This document shows positions 1 to 7,887 of a stretch of DNA of 64,000 nucleotides, piece after piece (the first letter of the stretch is position 1; each line of letters starts with the position of its first letter). The notes below the pieces were generated by a model, which saw nothing but the letters and a program-made list of their open reading frames with translations, ran no database searches and was not told the origin of the DNA. The position numbers were made by a program, and so were the translations under genes. This DNA comes from SXXH01 sp041165735 (lineage in GTDB: Bacteria > Planctomycetota > UBA1135 > GCA-002686595): contig JBKDQQ010000080.1 in NCBI GenBank assembly GCA_046341775.1, positions 1 to 64,000 of the forward strand. Reading direction: 5' to 3'.

Positions 1-65
1 GGGGCGGGGGGGCCCGCGGGGGGCGGGGCGTGGGCCCCCGGTGGCCCCCGCGCCCCCGCGCCGGC
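1..65. other. G/C-run-rich intergenic edge
   Basis: This stretch lies downstream of the VCBS gene that ends at 66. It consists almost entirely of runs of four to seven G on the left and of C on the right, so the two halves can pair with each other or the G runs can form quadruplexes. It may act as a terminator for the minus-strand operon. The window cuts it off, so its full extent is unknown. Confidence 0.4.
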
Positions 66-1754
66 TCACTCGCCGGCGAGGCGCAGCACCAGCAGTTGCG
101 CGCGACCGGAGGCGCCCTTCCAGCGGCGCACGAGCAGCAACTCGTCCCGACCGTCCCCGTCGAGGTCGGCGGCCTCGGCCAACGCCACGCGCCACGATCG
201 CGCGTCGGGCAGCTCTACCGTGCGACTCGGTTCGCGCGCCCCCGTCAGGTCGCGCACGCGACCCTCGCCGAAGTTCGACAGCCACTCGATGGCCCGATCC
301 AGATCCCAGGCCGAGCCCGATTCCTCGAACAGCAATCGCCGCAGCAGCCGCTCGTCGTCCTGGGACTCCGACTTCAAGCCGCCTTGCGCGCCCAGCCAGG
401 CGTCGACATGCGTCTCTTCGTTCGTCGCGTCGCCGTCGAGCATGGCGAGGTCGAGCCGCCCGTCGCCGTCCCAATCGCCTTCGATGGGCTGGCGCACGGA
501 TTGGCTGGCGGTCTCGAAGCGCGAGAGGATCTTCTCCGGGTCGCGCACCACGTCGAGGATCGGTGGCAGGCGGAACACGATCGTGGCGCGCTGGCTCGGC
601 TCCTTGCCGAACTGTCCGCCGCCGGCGTTCCGGTAGGCGATGGCGTCCATCTCCACCTCCCATTCGCCGACGAGCCCGCGGATGAGCGTGCCCACGCCGG
701 GCACCACCACCCGCAGGACCAGCAGGTCCGGGCGATCGTCCTCGTCCAACTGGGCGAGCAGGATCAACGTCGCGTCCTCCGCGCTCTTCAAGATGGCGGC
801 GGGCTTCTCGAACTGCGGACCCTCGCGCGTGCCGAGGAAGGACCACACCTTGCGGCGATGCGCGATCACGAAGTCGACCACTCCGTCGCCGTCGAGGTCG
901 CGCGCCTGCAGCGAAGCGGTTTGTCCGCCCGCGAAGACCCGGCCGGGAGCCAGCTGCGCGCCCTCGCCGGAGTTGTCGCGGAAGGTCGATAGATCCAGCT
1001 TGCGCGACGGTTCCTCGGGGATGCGGCCGTCCGCGCCGACGATGTGCCACGCGCGTGCTTCGCCTTCCTCGACCCAGATGTCGTCCTTGCCGTCGCCGTT
1101 CTGGTCGAGCAGCCGCAAGGAGGGCACGCGCAGGTTGGACTCCAGGATGTCGGAAGCCAAGGCGGCGGCGACCCTGCGCGTGGAGCTCGTCGATACCCGC
1201 ACCGCGGCGAGTCGCTGGTATTCGGGCTGCTCGTCGCCCGTGGCCACGGGACGCTTCCAGATCTCGAGCCGTCCACCGCGTGGCGCGACGAGTTCGGGCA
1301 GTCCGTCGCGGTCGATGTCGGGGGCGAAGGGCACGAAGCGCGGGATGCCCGTGCGCAACGACAGGCGCACGCGGCGCGACAGCTCCTTGGATTGCCCGGC
1401 GTGCGTGCCGTCGGACAACACGGGCAACCGGCCGGCTCCCTTGTCGTCGAGCACGTACAAGTCCGGCGCGGCCACTCCCGCGTTAGCCTGCGCCAACGCG
1501 ATGGCGCTGCGCGCGGGTTGGGCGAGGCGCGCCTCGCCTCGCAGCCCGCCCGCGTACCCGGCGCGCGGCAGGTTCCACGAGCGGATCTCGCCTTGGCGGC
1601 CGACGAGCAGCACTTCCACGCCTGCAGGACCGCCGAGCTCGACGACGCGGTGGTCGGCGAGCTCGAAGGGGATCTCCTGCGCGTGCAACACGCCGCGCGC
1701 CGCCGGGGAGTCCTGCAAGGAGCACAAGAGGGCGGTCAGTAGAAGCTCGTGCAC
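66..1754 (-). CDS. VCBS-repeat (FG-GAP-like) secreted protein, last gene of the operon
   Basis: This 562-residue protein probably folds as a calcium-binding beta-propeller and likely works outside the cytoplasm; its ligand is unknown. Six Asp-rich loops of the D-x-D-G-D-G type lie near residues 146, 217, 286, 336, 427 and 530. The first 20 residues are a weak signal peptide. I chose the GTG at 1754 because GGAGG precedes it at good spacing; it overlaps the end of the upstream gene by 19 bases. The longer open frame upstream is a shadow of that gene. It is a distant paralogue of its neighbour at 1736-3244. Family assignment is firm, function is not. Confidence 0.8.
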   Translation of the reverse strand: MHELLLTALLCSLQDSPAARGVLHAQEIPFELADHRVVELGGPAGVEVLLVGRQGEIRSWNLPRAGYAGGLRGEARLAQPARSAIALAQANAGVAAPDLYVLDDKGAGRLPVLSDGTHAGQSKELSRRVRLSLRTGIPRFVPFAPDIDRDGLPELVAPRGGRLEIWKRPVATGDEQPEYQRLAAVRVSTSSTRRVAAALASDILESNLRVPSLRLLDQNGDGKDDIWVEEGEARAWHIVGADGRIPEEPSRKLDLSTFRDNSGEGAQLAPGRVFAGGQTASLQARDLDGDGVVDFVIAHRRKVWSFLGTREGPQFEKPAAILKSAEDATLILLAQLDEDDRPDLLVLRVVVPGVGTLIRGLVGEWEVEMDAIAYRNAGGGQFGKEPSQRATIVFRLPPILDVVRDPEKILSRFETASQSVRQPIEGDWDGDGRLDLAMLDGDATNEETHVDAWLGAQGGLKSESQDDERLLRRLLFEESGSAWDLDRAIEWLSNFGEGRVRDLTGAREPSRTVELPDARSWRVALAEAADLDGDGRDELLLVRRWKGASGRAQLLVLRLAGE

Positions 1755-3244
1755 GAGACGCCCTCCTTCCCGATCCACAAGATGTCCGGCGCGGACTTGG
1801 CGAGCCTCTCCGGCGCCAGGAGCCGCGCGTCGGGATCGACGGCGGCTTGCCACAGGGGCTTGTCGAGCAGGCTCAACGCCCCATCGCGCCCCTTCCTCAA
1901 CATCAGCACGCGCGCGGATTCCGGCTCGCTGCGCACGAGGATCTCGGCGAGCCCGTCGCCCGTCAGGTCGCCCAGCACCTCCAGTTGCGCATCGAAGCGC
2001 GCCGCCTTGACCGACATGGTCCAGCTCAGGTCCGGGCGCCGCGACCAGCCGCCGCGCTTGCCGAGGAAGATGTAGATCTGGGCGTCGATGCGCTCCGAGG
2101 TCGCGGCGCGCAGGGCGTCGATCAAGTCGGGCTTGACCGCGCCGGCGACGAGATCCGGCAGCCGGTCGCCGTCCACGTCCTCCACCGCGATCGCCCGCGC
2201 GATGCCGTCGAGCACGAGCACCTGCGCGGGGGCTCCGTCCTTCGGGAACACGGTGTCGAGCTCCTCGCGCTTGGCGCCGCGCCACGCCAGCACTTGCGTC
2301 TGCGCCTTCTCGCTGCGCCGGTTCGCGGCGAACACCAACGCATCGGCGCGCCCATCGAGGTCGTGGTCGCCCACGCGCGCGGAATAGGACACGTCCAGCA
2401 CGCGCCCGCGATCGCGTTCGACGGGGTTCGCCTCGGACGAGGGCGACGCCGCGTACCGTCGCGGCTCCACCTGCCGCCACCACTGGAACGACTTGCGCGC
2501 CAGCGCGCCCACGTCCAGGCGTCCATCGCCGTCGATGTCGGCCACCACGGGCGCGGGCACGGCGTCGGAGAGCTCCAGCCACGGTTCGCGCAAGGCTTCG
2601 ACTCCGACCCCGAGTGTGGAACCCGCGCGCGAGCGGAAGCCGGCGGCCATGCCGCGGTTGCGCACTTCGGCCCGCTCGCGCGCCACCTTCGACGACGCCT
2701 CCTCGGAGAGCGCGAGCTTGGCGCCCTGCCATGCACCGTCTGGTTGGCGGGAAAGCACGCGGTAGCCGCCCGACTCCGGCAGCACCATCTCGTCGGTGCC
2801 GTCGCCGTCGAGATCGTGCACGAAGGCCTGCAAGTGGAATGGTCCGGTCGGGTCGGCCACCGGCCACAGCAACTCCACGTCGAGTTCGCGCACGAAGCGC
2901 CGGCTCTCGTCTTGCGCGTCCGGATCGTGCCGGTACATCGCCCGCGGCGTGAACACGTGCAAGCCGCGCGTCTTGGCGCCGGTCCTGAGGAAGGCGAAGG
3001 CGATGGCGTCGTCGGAGACGATCGCGCCCAGGCGCGCGTCCGGCTCGGTCCAGGGCCGCGCACCCGGCCGTCGCGGCCAGACGTCGATGCGGGGCTCGAC
3101 GCCCATCCCGGCGAGGACCACGTCGTTCACGGAGTCGCCGTCGACATCGACCAAGAGCGTCTCGGCGATGCGCAGCGGCTCCTTGAGCGGCAGGGCGGTC
3201 GTCGCGCCGAACTCGAAGGTCGCCAGCAGCAAGGCGCCGATCAC
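1736..3244 (-). CDS. VCBS-repeat secreted protein
   Basis: This 502-residue protein carries six VCBS-type calcium loops, near residues 33, 144, 236, 293, 356 and 426, and so is expected to form a beta-propeller. A hydrophobic N-terminus of about 18 residues may be an export signal, but it lacks the usual basic residues. The GTG start at 3244 lies inside the stop of the PDZ lipoprotein gene (GTGA overlap) and follows a GAGGAGG Shine-Dalgarno, so translation is probably coupled. Its place in the operon points to a role on the outer face of an ABC export or envelope system. The ligand is unknown. Confidence 0.8.
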   Translation of the reverse strand: MIGALLLATFEFGATTALPLKEPLRIAETLLVDVDGDSVNDVVLAGMGVEPRIDVWPRRPGARPWTEPDARLGAIVSDDAIAFAFLRTGAKTRGLHVFTPRAMYRHDPDAQDESRRFVRELDVELLWPVADPTGPFHLQAFVHDLDGDGTDEMVLPESGGYRVLSRQPDGAWQGAKLALSEEASSKVARERAEVRNRGMAAGFRSRAGSTLGVGVEALREPWLELSDAVPAPVVADIDGDGRLDVGALARKSFQWWRQVEPRRYAASPSSEANPVERDRGRVLDVSYSARVGDHDLDGRADALVFAANRRSEKAQTQVLAWRGAKREELDTVFPKDGAPAQVLVLDGIARAIAVEDVDGDRLPDLVAGAVKPDLIDALRAATSERIDAQIYIFLGKRGGWSRRPDLSWTMSVKAARFDAQLEVLGDLTGDGLAEILVRSEPESARVLMLRKGRDGALSLLDKPLWQAAVDPDARLLAPERLAKSAPDILWIGKEGVSCTSFY

Positions 3245-4221
3245 GACGCCTCCTCTAGGCGGTCCGAGTCGCCGCCTTGCAGGTCGAAGAACCACAGCAC
3301 CGTCAGCTTCCACAGCGCCGCGCCTCGCTCCCACCCGATCGCCCCCAGGAGGATCGAGAGCGAGACGCGCTCTCCCTCGCGCTTCCACGCGAACAACGGC
3401 TGCAGGGCGACGCGCTTGAGCTGCTGCGCTCGACGCGACAAGGGCAGGTCGCGCGTGGTCGCGCCGCCCGCGCCGCGCCATGCGACCGCGAGGAGATCCT
3501 GGGGCTCCTTCGAGCGCACGATCGCGAGGAATCTCGCTGGATCGTCGATCGCCACGCCATCGAGGGCCGTGATCAGGTCGCCGTAGCGCGGCGCTTCGGC
3601 GAGTCCGCGCCACGGGCTCGTGGTCGCCATGCCCACCAACACCACGCCCGCGCCGGGGGCCAAGCCTGCCTGGCGCGCCTCGACTTCCGTGGCTGTGCGC
3701 AACACGAGGCCGAGCTTGTCGTCCTCGCGGAAGCGCGCCGCTTCATCGCGTGGCGCGGGGGCGACGCGCGCCACGAGTTCGAGCATGGCGTGCAAGCCCT
3801 TGCCCCCGCGTTCGCAGGCGAGGTCCACGCGCGAGCCGGGGCCGAGCTCCAGCTCCAAGGCCCTCCAGTCGGAGGGCGCGTCGAGCTGGCGCGTGGCCCC
3901 GCCCACCGTGGCGCGCAGGAGGATGTCGCCCACTTCGATCCCGGCCGCCGCGGCAGGCGAGTTCTCCACCACGGCGGCGACCTCGAGACCGGGCTCGGGT
4001 TCCTCGTCGAGGCTGGATCGGATCGACTTGACCCGCACGCCGCTGAAGGAGCCTGGTGGCAAGGCGCGCCGCGCCGCCTCGTCTTCGGGCTCGCGCATGG
4101 CCTCGGTCGGCTCTTCGACGCCGCGCAAAGGTGGTTGCCGATCCTCGAAGCCTGACTTGCAGGAAGCGGCGGCGAGGCACGCGGCGACGAGGATGCAGCG
4201 CGAAAGGAAGGAGGCGTTCAT
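3241..4221 (-). CDS. PDZ-domain lipoprotein
   Basis: The 326-residue product starts with a lipoprotein signal peptide ending in an AASC lipobox, so it should be lipid-anchored outside the cytoplasmic membrane. Two PDZ-like regions are visible, roughly residues 75-150 (ENSPAAAAGIEVGD) and 165-245 (APRYGDLITALDG), with no protease domain, which suggests an adaptor or scaffold. The ATG at 4221 overlaps the TGA of the ABC transporter gene (ATGA), and the start fits the signal peptide better than the longer frame does. A hydrophobic stretch near the C-terminus could touch the membrane. It may link the transporter to the two VCBS proteins encoded after it. Confidence 0.75.
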   Translation of the reverse strand: MNASFLSRCILVAACLAAASCKSGFEDRQPPLRGVEEPTEAMREPEDEAARRALPPGSFSGVRVKSIRSSLDEEPEPGLEVAAVVENSPAAAAGIEVGDILLRATVGGATRQLDAPSDWRALELELGPGSRVDLACERGGKGLHAMLELVARVAPAPRDEAARFREDDKLGLVLRTATEVEARQAGLAPGAGVVLVGMATTSPWRGLAEAPRYGDLITALDGVAIDDPARFLAIVRSKEPQDLLAVAWRGAGGATTRDLPLSRRAQQLKRVALQPLFAWKREGERVSLSILLGAIGWERGAALWKLTVLWFFDLQGGDSDRLEEAS

Positions 4222-6041
4222 GGCACGGCCTTGCGACGCACGAGCACGAGCGAAGCGGCGGACGCGGCTGCGAGCCACGCGATCCCCACGAGCACTCCCG
4301 CGCCGGGATCGGGCACTTCGACGTTGGAGATGCCTTGCGCGAGATCGAGGAAGGCGCGCGGGTAGGAGGAATCGCCCAACGGCGAAGGCATGTGGTCCGA
4401 GGGGAGCACACCGTCAAGGTCGAACCCGCGCGTGAGGACCCGACCCAGGTCGGACACCAGCAGGAATCCCAGGGCCGTGCCCAGCGCCGCCGCGGCGCTG
4501 CGCACGAGCGAGCCGGCGAAGAATCCCAGGCCGAGCGCGGCGCACAGGGCGGGAACCGGGGCCCACCATGCTCGTGCGAGGTCGGGGACCAGTTCGGCTG
4601 CCGCCGTCATCACGAACGGTTGTCCGTTCGGCAGGATCTCGACGGCGTCGCCGAACCCGCTGGTGCTCCACGCCGCCAAGTGCAGGCACGCGGCGAGCAG
4701 AGCGTAGCCGCACAGCATGGCGGCGAGGCAGGCGGCGAGCTTGCCCCACACGAGTTGCGCGCGCGTCAGCGGCCGCAGCAGCACGTTGCGCAACGTGTGT
4801 CGCGACAGCTCGCCCGCGATCGATTGGCTGGCGATTCCCGCCCCGAGCAAGGCGAGGACAGGCAAGGCGGTCAACATCCCCCACGCGACCAGTTCGAAGC
4901 CGTTCACGCCGCTGGCGGTGGCGAGTTCGCCCGACTCCACCTTGGCGGCTTCGGCGCGTCCCTCGCTCCAGCGCAGCCACAGGCGCGCGAGGCCGAGCAA
5001 GGACGGGATCAGCAACATCCACAAGAGCGCCCGTGCATGCACGAGACGCCGCCATTCATGGGCGAAGGCGCGCGCGAAGGGCCCCTTGGGCGCGATCGGC
5101 GCGGCGGGTGCTTCGGCTTGCGCCGGAGCGGGCGCGGGCAGCACCATCTCCCCCCGCGTGGCGGCGAGGTAGATGTCCTCGAGGCTGCGCTCGACGCGCG
5201 AGATGCTGGTGAACGGAGCCTGCGCCTCGAGCAGGACTCGCGCCACTTCGTCGCCGCGCGGCGCTTCCGCGAGCACGAGTCCGCGGGGGGTCGCGTCCGC
5301 CTTCCATCCGCGCGCCGAACACGCGCGTTCCGCCGTGGCGTCCGCGCCTTCGATGCGCAGCACGCGCGGACCGGACTCCAGCAACGCGTGCGTTCCGCCT
5401 TCGACGATCATCCGCCCTTGCTTGAGGACGCCGATGCGCGTGGTGAGCGGCGCGATCTCCGCCAATTGGTGCGAGGAGAGCAGGATGCCCACGCCGCGCC
5501 GCGCGAGGCCCTGCAGGAGCTCGCGCATGTGCGCGAGGCTCTCGGGATCGAGCCCGTTGAAGGGCTCGTCGAGCAGCAGGTAGCGCGGTTCGCCCAGCAG
5601 CGCCGCGCCGATCCCGAGGCGCTGGCGCATGCCTTGGCTGAAGGAACCGGCATGGCGATCGGCCGCGTAGTCGAGGCCGACTTCGTGGAGCACGCGTTCG
5701 GCCTCGGCCGCGGCGCGCGCGCGATCCATGCCCTGCAAGCGTCCCAGCTCGACCAGGTTCTCGCGCGCCGTCAGGCGTTCCCACGCGCCGGGGATCTCGA
5801 CCAGGCCGGCGATGCGAGCGCGCGCTTCGGCCGGTTGCTGGAAGGCGTCGATGCCGTCGACCAGCACCCGGCCCGAATCGGCGCGGTGCAGGCCGAGGAC
5901 GATGCGCATGAGCGTCGTCTTCCCCGAGCCGTTGTGGCCGAGGAACCCGTAGATCTCGCCGCGCGGCAGCGACAAGGAGACTCCGTCGAGGACGACGCGT
6001 CCTCCGAAGCCCTTGCCCACGCCGACGACTTCCAGGGCCAT
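4218..6041 (-). CDS. ABC transporter, ATPase fused to ABC-2 type permease
   Basis: One 607-residue chain carries both halves of an exporter. The N-terminal ATPase has Walker A GHNGSGKT (35-42), a signature SFSQGM (133-138), Walker B LLLDEP (155-160) and the switch His191. From about residue 330 there are six or so membrane segments of the ABC-2 type. Family members export lipids, polysaccharides or drugs, or act with gliding and protease systems; the substrate here cannot be read from sequence. The start lies 10 bases after the TIM-barrel gene and the end overlaps the PDZ lipoprotein start, so these genes form one operon. Two fused chains would probably dimerise. Confidence 0.88.
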   Translation of the reverse strand: MALEVVGVGKGFGGRVVLDGVSLSLPRGEIYGFLGHNGSGKTTLMRIVLGLHRADSGRVLVDGIDAFQQPAEARARIAGLVEIPGAWERLTARENLVELGRLQGMDRARAAAEAERVLHEVGLDYAADRHAGSFSQGMRQRLGIGAALLGEPRYLLLDEPFNGLDPESLAHMRELLQGLARRGVGILLSSHQLAEIAPLTTRIGVLKQGRMIVEGGTHALLESGPRVLRIEGADATAERACSARGWKADATPRGLVLAEAPRGDEVARVLLEAQAPFTSISRVERSLEDIYLAATRGEMVLPAPAPAQAEAPAAPIAPKGPFARAFAHEWRRLVHARALLWMLLIPSLLGLARLWLRWSEGRAEAAKVESGELATASGVNGFELVAWGMLTALPVLALLGAGIASQSIAGELSRHTLRNVLLRPLTRAQLVWGKLAACLAAMLCGYALLAACLHLAAWSTSGFGDAVEILPNGQPFVMTAAAELVPDLARAWWAPVPALCAALGLGFFAGSLVRSAAAALGTALGFLLVSDLGRVLTRGFDLDGVLPSDHMPSPLGDSSYPRAFLDLAQGISNVEVPDPGAGVLVGIAWLAAASAASLVLVRRKAVP

Positions 6042-6051
6042 GCGGAGCGCC

Positions 6052-6969
6052 TCAGGTGGCGAGGATGCGGTCCATGCGCGCCTTGACCTTCGTCAAGTGC
6101 TCCTTGCCTCCGCCTCCGACCTCGGCCGTGGCCCAGCCGAAGTAGCCGACCTCGTGGCAGGCCTCGAGCACGCTCGGCCAGTCCTCGTCGCCTTCGCCGA
6201 TCTCGCACCAGCCGTTCTTCAGCGAGTAGCCCTTGAAGTCCAGCTTGAGCATGCGCTTGCCCAGCGCGCGGATCCACGCCGCGGAGGGGACGCCGTACTT
6301 GAGCATGTTCGAGGCGTCGAAGTAGGCGCCGACCTGCGGACTGTCGAAGGCGTCGACGTACTGCACGAGCTGCTCGGGCTTGGTGAGGAAGTTGTTCCAG
6401 ACCACCTCGACGGCGAGCTTGATGTTCTTCTCCTTGCAACGCGGCAGGACCTTGGCGAGCTCCGGGATCGAGCGGTCCCAGCACTTCTGCCACGCCTGCT
6501 CGGGATCGTTCGCCACGACCACGGCGGGCACGACGAGCACGGTGTCGGCGCCCCACAGCGCCGCGTCGTCGATGGCGCCTTCGAGGGCCTTGATGGCCTC
6601 CGCGCGCACCCCTTCCGATGGATGGCTGAAGGGCTTGGACCAATGCACGGAGTCGATCACCCCGTGCACCTTGACGCCGGTCGCCTTGCTGGCGTCGACC
6701 ACGGCCTGGCGGTCGATGTCGATCGGGCTGTCCAGCTCGACCCCTTCGAAGCCGCACTCCTTGGCCAGTTGGAAGCGCGCCAGCACGCCACCCTCCGACT
6801 CGATCATCGAGTACTTGATGGCCGGCTTGAGCTTGGCGCGCGGCTTCCTCGGCTGCTCGTCCGCCGAGACCTCGGGCCGCGGCGGCTTGCCGTCTTGACG
6901 CGCCAGCGCGAGGGAGCCGAGCGCCGCGGCGCCGCCGGCCAGGAAGAGTCGTCGATCGAGGGGTCGCAT
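6052..6969 (-). CDS. Tat-exported sugar phosphate isomerase/epimerase-like TIM-barrel protein
   Basis: This 305-residue protein resembles the xylose isomerase-like TIM-barrel family. Motifs such as EGVELDSP near the N-terminus, AVEVVWNN in the middle and GAYFDASNM near residue 215 carry the acidic metal-ligand candidates of that fold. The N-terminus (DRRLFLAGGAAALG) is a twin-arginine signal, so the enzyme should be folded before export. I chose the ATG at 6969 because AAGGA stands before it; an in-frame ATG at 6990 would bury the signal. It heads the ABC/PDZ/VCBS operon. The sugar substrate is unknown, and similar planctomycete proteins are usually annotated only by fold. Confidence 0.8.
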   Translation of the reverse strand: MRPLDRRLFLAGGAAALGSLALARQDGKPPRPEVSADEQPRKPRAKLKPAIKYSMIESEGGVLARFQLAKECGFEGVELDSPIDIDRQAVVDASKATGVKVHGVIDSVHWSKPFSHPSEGVRAEAIKALEGAIDDAALWGADTVLVVPAVVVANDPEQAWQKCWDRSIPELAKVLPRCKEKNIKLAVEVVWNNFLTKPEQLVQYVDAFDSPQVGAYFDASNMLKYGVPSAAWIRALGKRMLKLDFKGYSLKNGWCEIGEGDEDWPSVLEACHEVGYFGWATAEVGGGGKEHLTKVKARMDRILAT

Positions 6970-7046
6970 GAGATGGTCCTTGGCGCCCATTGTTCCCCGC
7001 GGGCGTCCCGAGTCAACGCGCCTTGGCCAATCCCGGGCGACGGTTG

Positions 7047-7052
7047 TAGTCT
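7047..7052 (+). promoter_or_regulatory. putative -10 box (TAGTCT) for the GT2 gene
   Basis: TAGTCT stands 12 bases before the chosen ATG, with TTGGCC 18 bases further upstream at 7023-7028 as a possible -35. It matches a TAGNCT box seen before several other units in this window. A start site about 7 bases downstream would give a leader of only about 5 nt. Confidence 0.35.
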
Positions 7053-7064
7053 TTGGACTCGGCC

Positions 7065-7829
7065 ATGAGCGCCTCGACGCCCTCCACGCCGCAGGCCCCG
7101 CGTCCGCCGGCCGTGGTCTGCACCATCCCGACCTGGAACGAGGCCGGCAACATCCTGCCGCTCGTGAAGGAGATCCTCGCGCTGGGGCCGGGCTTCGAGG
7201 TGCTGGTCGTCGACGACAACTCGCCCGACGGCACTTGGCGGCTGGTGGCCGAGGCGAGCAAGGAAGAGCCGCGCCTGCACCTCCTCCACCGCCTGCAGGA
7301 CAAGGGGCGCGGTCGCGCGGGACGCGACGGCTTCGTGCAGGCGCTGGCGATGGGCGCGCGGATCGTGGTCGAGATGGACGCCGACTTCTCGCACCATCCG
7401 CGCTTCATCCCCGAGCTCGTGCGGCGGCTCAACTCGGATCCGTCGATCGGGCTGGTGCTCGGCTCGCGCGCCATCGCGGGCGGCAGCGACGCGGATCGCG
7501 GTTGGTTGCGGCGCGCCATCACGACGTGCGCGAACGCCTACATCCGATTGCTGCTGGGCGTCGCGGTGCGCGACTGCAACAGCGGCTTCCGCGCGTGGAA
7601 GCGCTCGACCCTCGAGGCGATCCGGGTGGAGCAGGCCACTTCGCCCGGGCCGGCGATCGTGCAGGAGCTGCTCTACAAGACGGCGCGCAAGAAGATCGGG
7701 ATCGCCGAGGTGCCCATCGTCTTCGAGGACCGCAAGGTGGGCGAATCCACCCTGACTTGGCGCCTGTTGGTGCAGGGCTACACGACGGTGTTGAAGCTCC
7801 GGTGGCTCGCCCTGGTCGGTCGCCTCTGA
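7065..7829 (+). CDS. GT2 glycosyltransferase, polyprenol-phosphate mannose synthase-like
   Basis: This 254-residue enzyme matches the DPM1-like branch of GT2, which moves a sugar from a nucleotide donor to a polyprenyl phosphate at the inner membrane face. The fold motifs are present: PTWNEAGNI (22-30), DDNSPDG (50-56) and the catalytic-metal DAD (105-107), and then CNSGFRAWKR and a late VPIVFEDRKVGESTL segment typical of the family. There is no C-terminal membrane domain. A TTG at 7053 is an alternative start. The next gene encodes a GT39-like membrane protein, a usual consumer of lipid-linked sugars, which supports the assignment. Sugar identity is inferred. Confidence 0.85.
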   Translation: MSASTPSTPQAPRPPAVVCTIPTWNEAGNILPLVKEILALGPGFEVLVVDDNSPDGTWRLVAEASKEEPRLHLLHRLQDKGRGRAGRDGFVQALAMGARIVVEMDADFSHHPRFIPELVRRLNSDPSIGLVLGSRAIAGGSDADRGWLRRAITTCANAYIRLLLGVAVRDCNSGFRAWKRSTLEAIRVEQATSPGPAIVQELLYKTARKKIGIAEVPIVFEDRKVGESTLTWRLLVQGYTTVLKLRWLALVGRL

Positions 7830-7835
7830 GTCGCG

Positions 7836-7873
7836 CGCCCCGTCGGCGCTTGCGCCGCGACGCGCGCGGGGCG
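7836..7873. terminator. nested GC hairpin between the GT2 and GT39-like genes
   Basis: An outer stem (7836-7842 with 7867-7873) encloses an inner CGGCG/CGCCG hairpin with a CTTG loop (7844-7857). There is no U tract. It could end or attenuate transcription, or stabilise the GT2 message. Confidence 0.35.
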
Positions 7874-7887
7874 AACATCCTCGCCAC

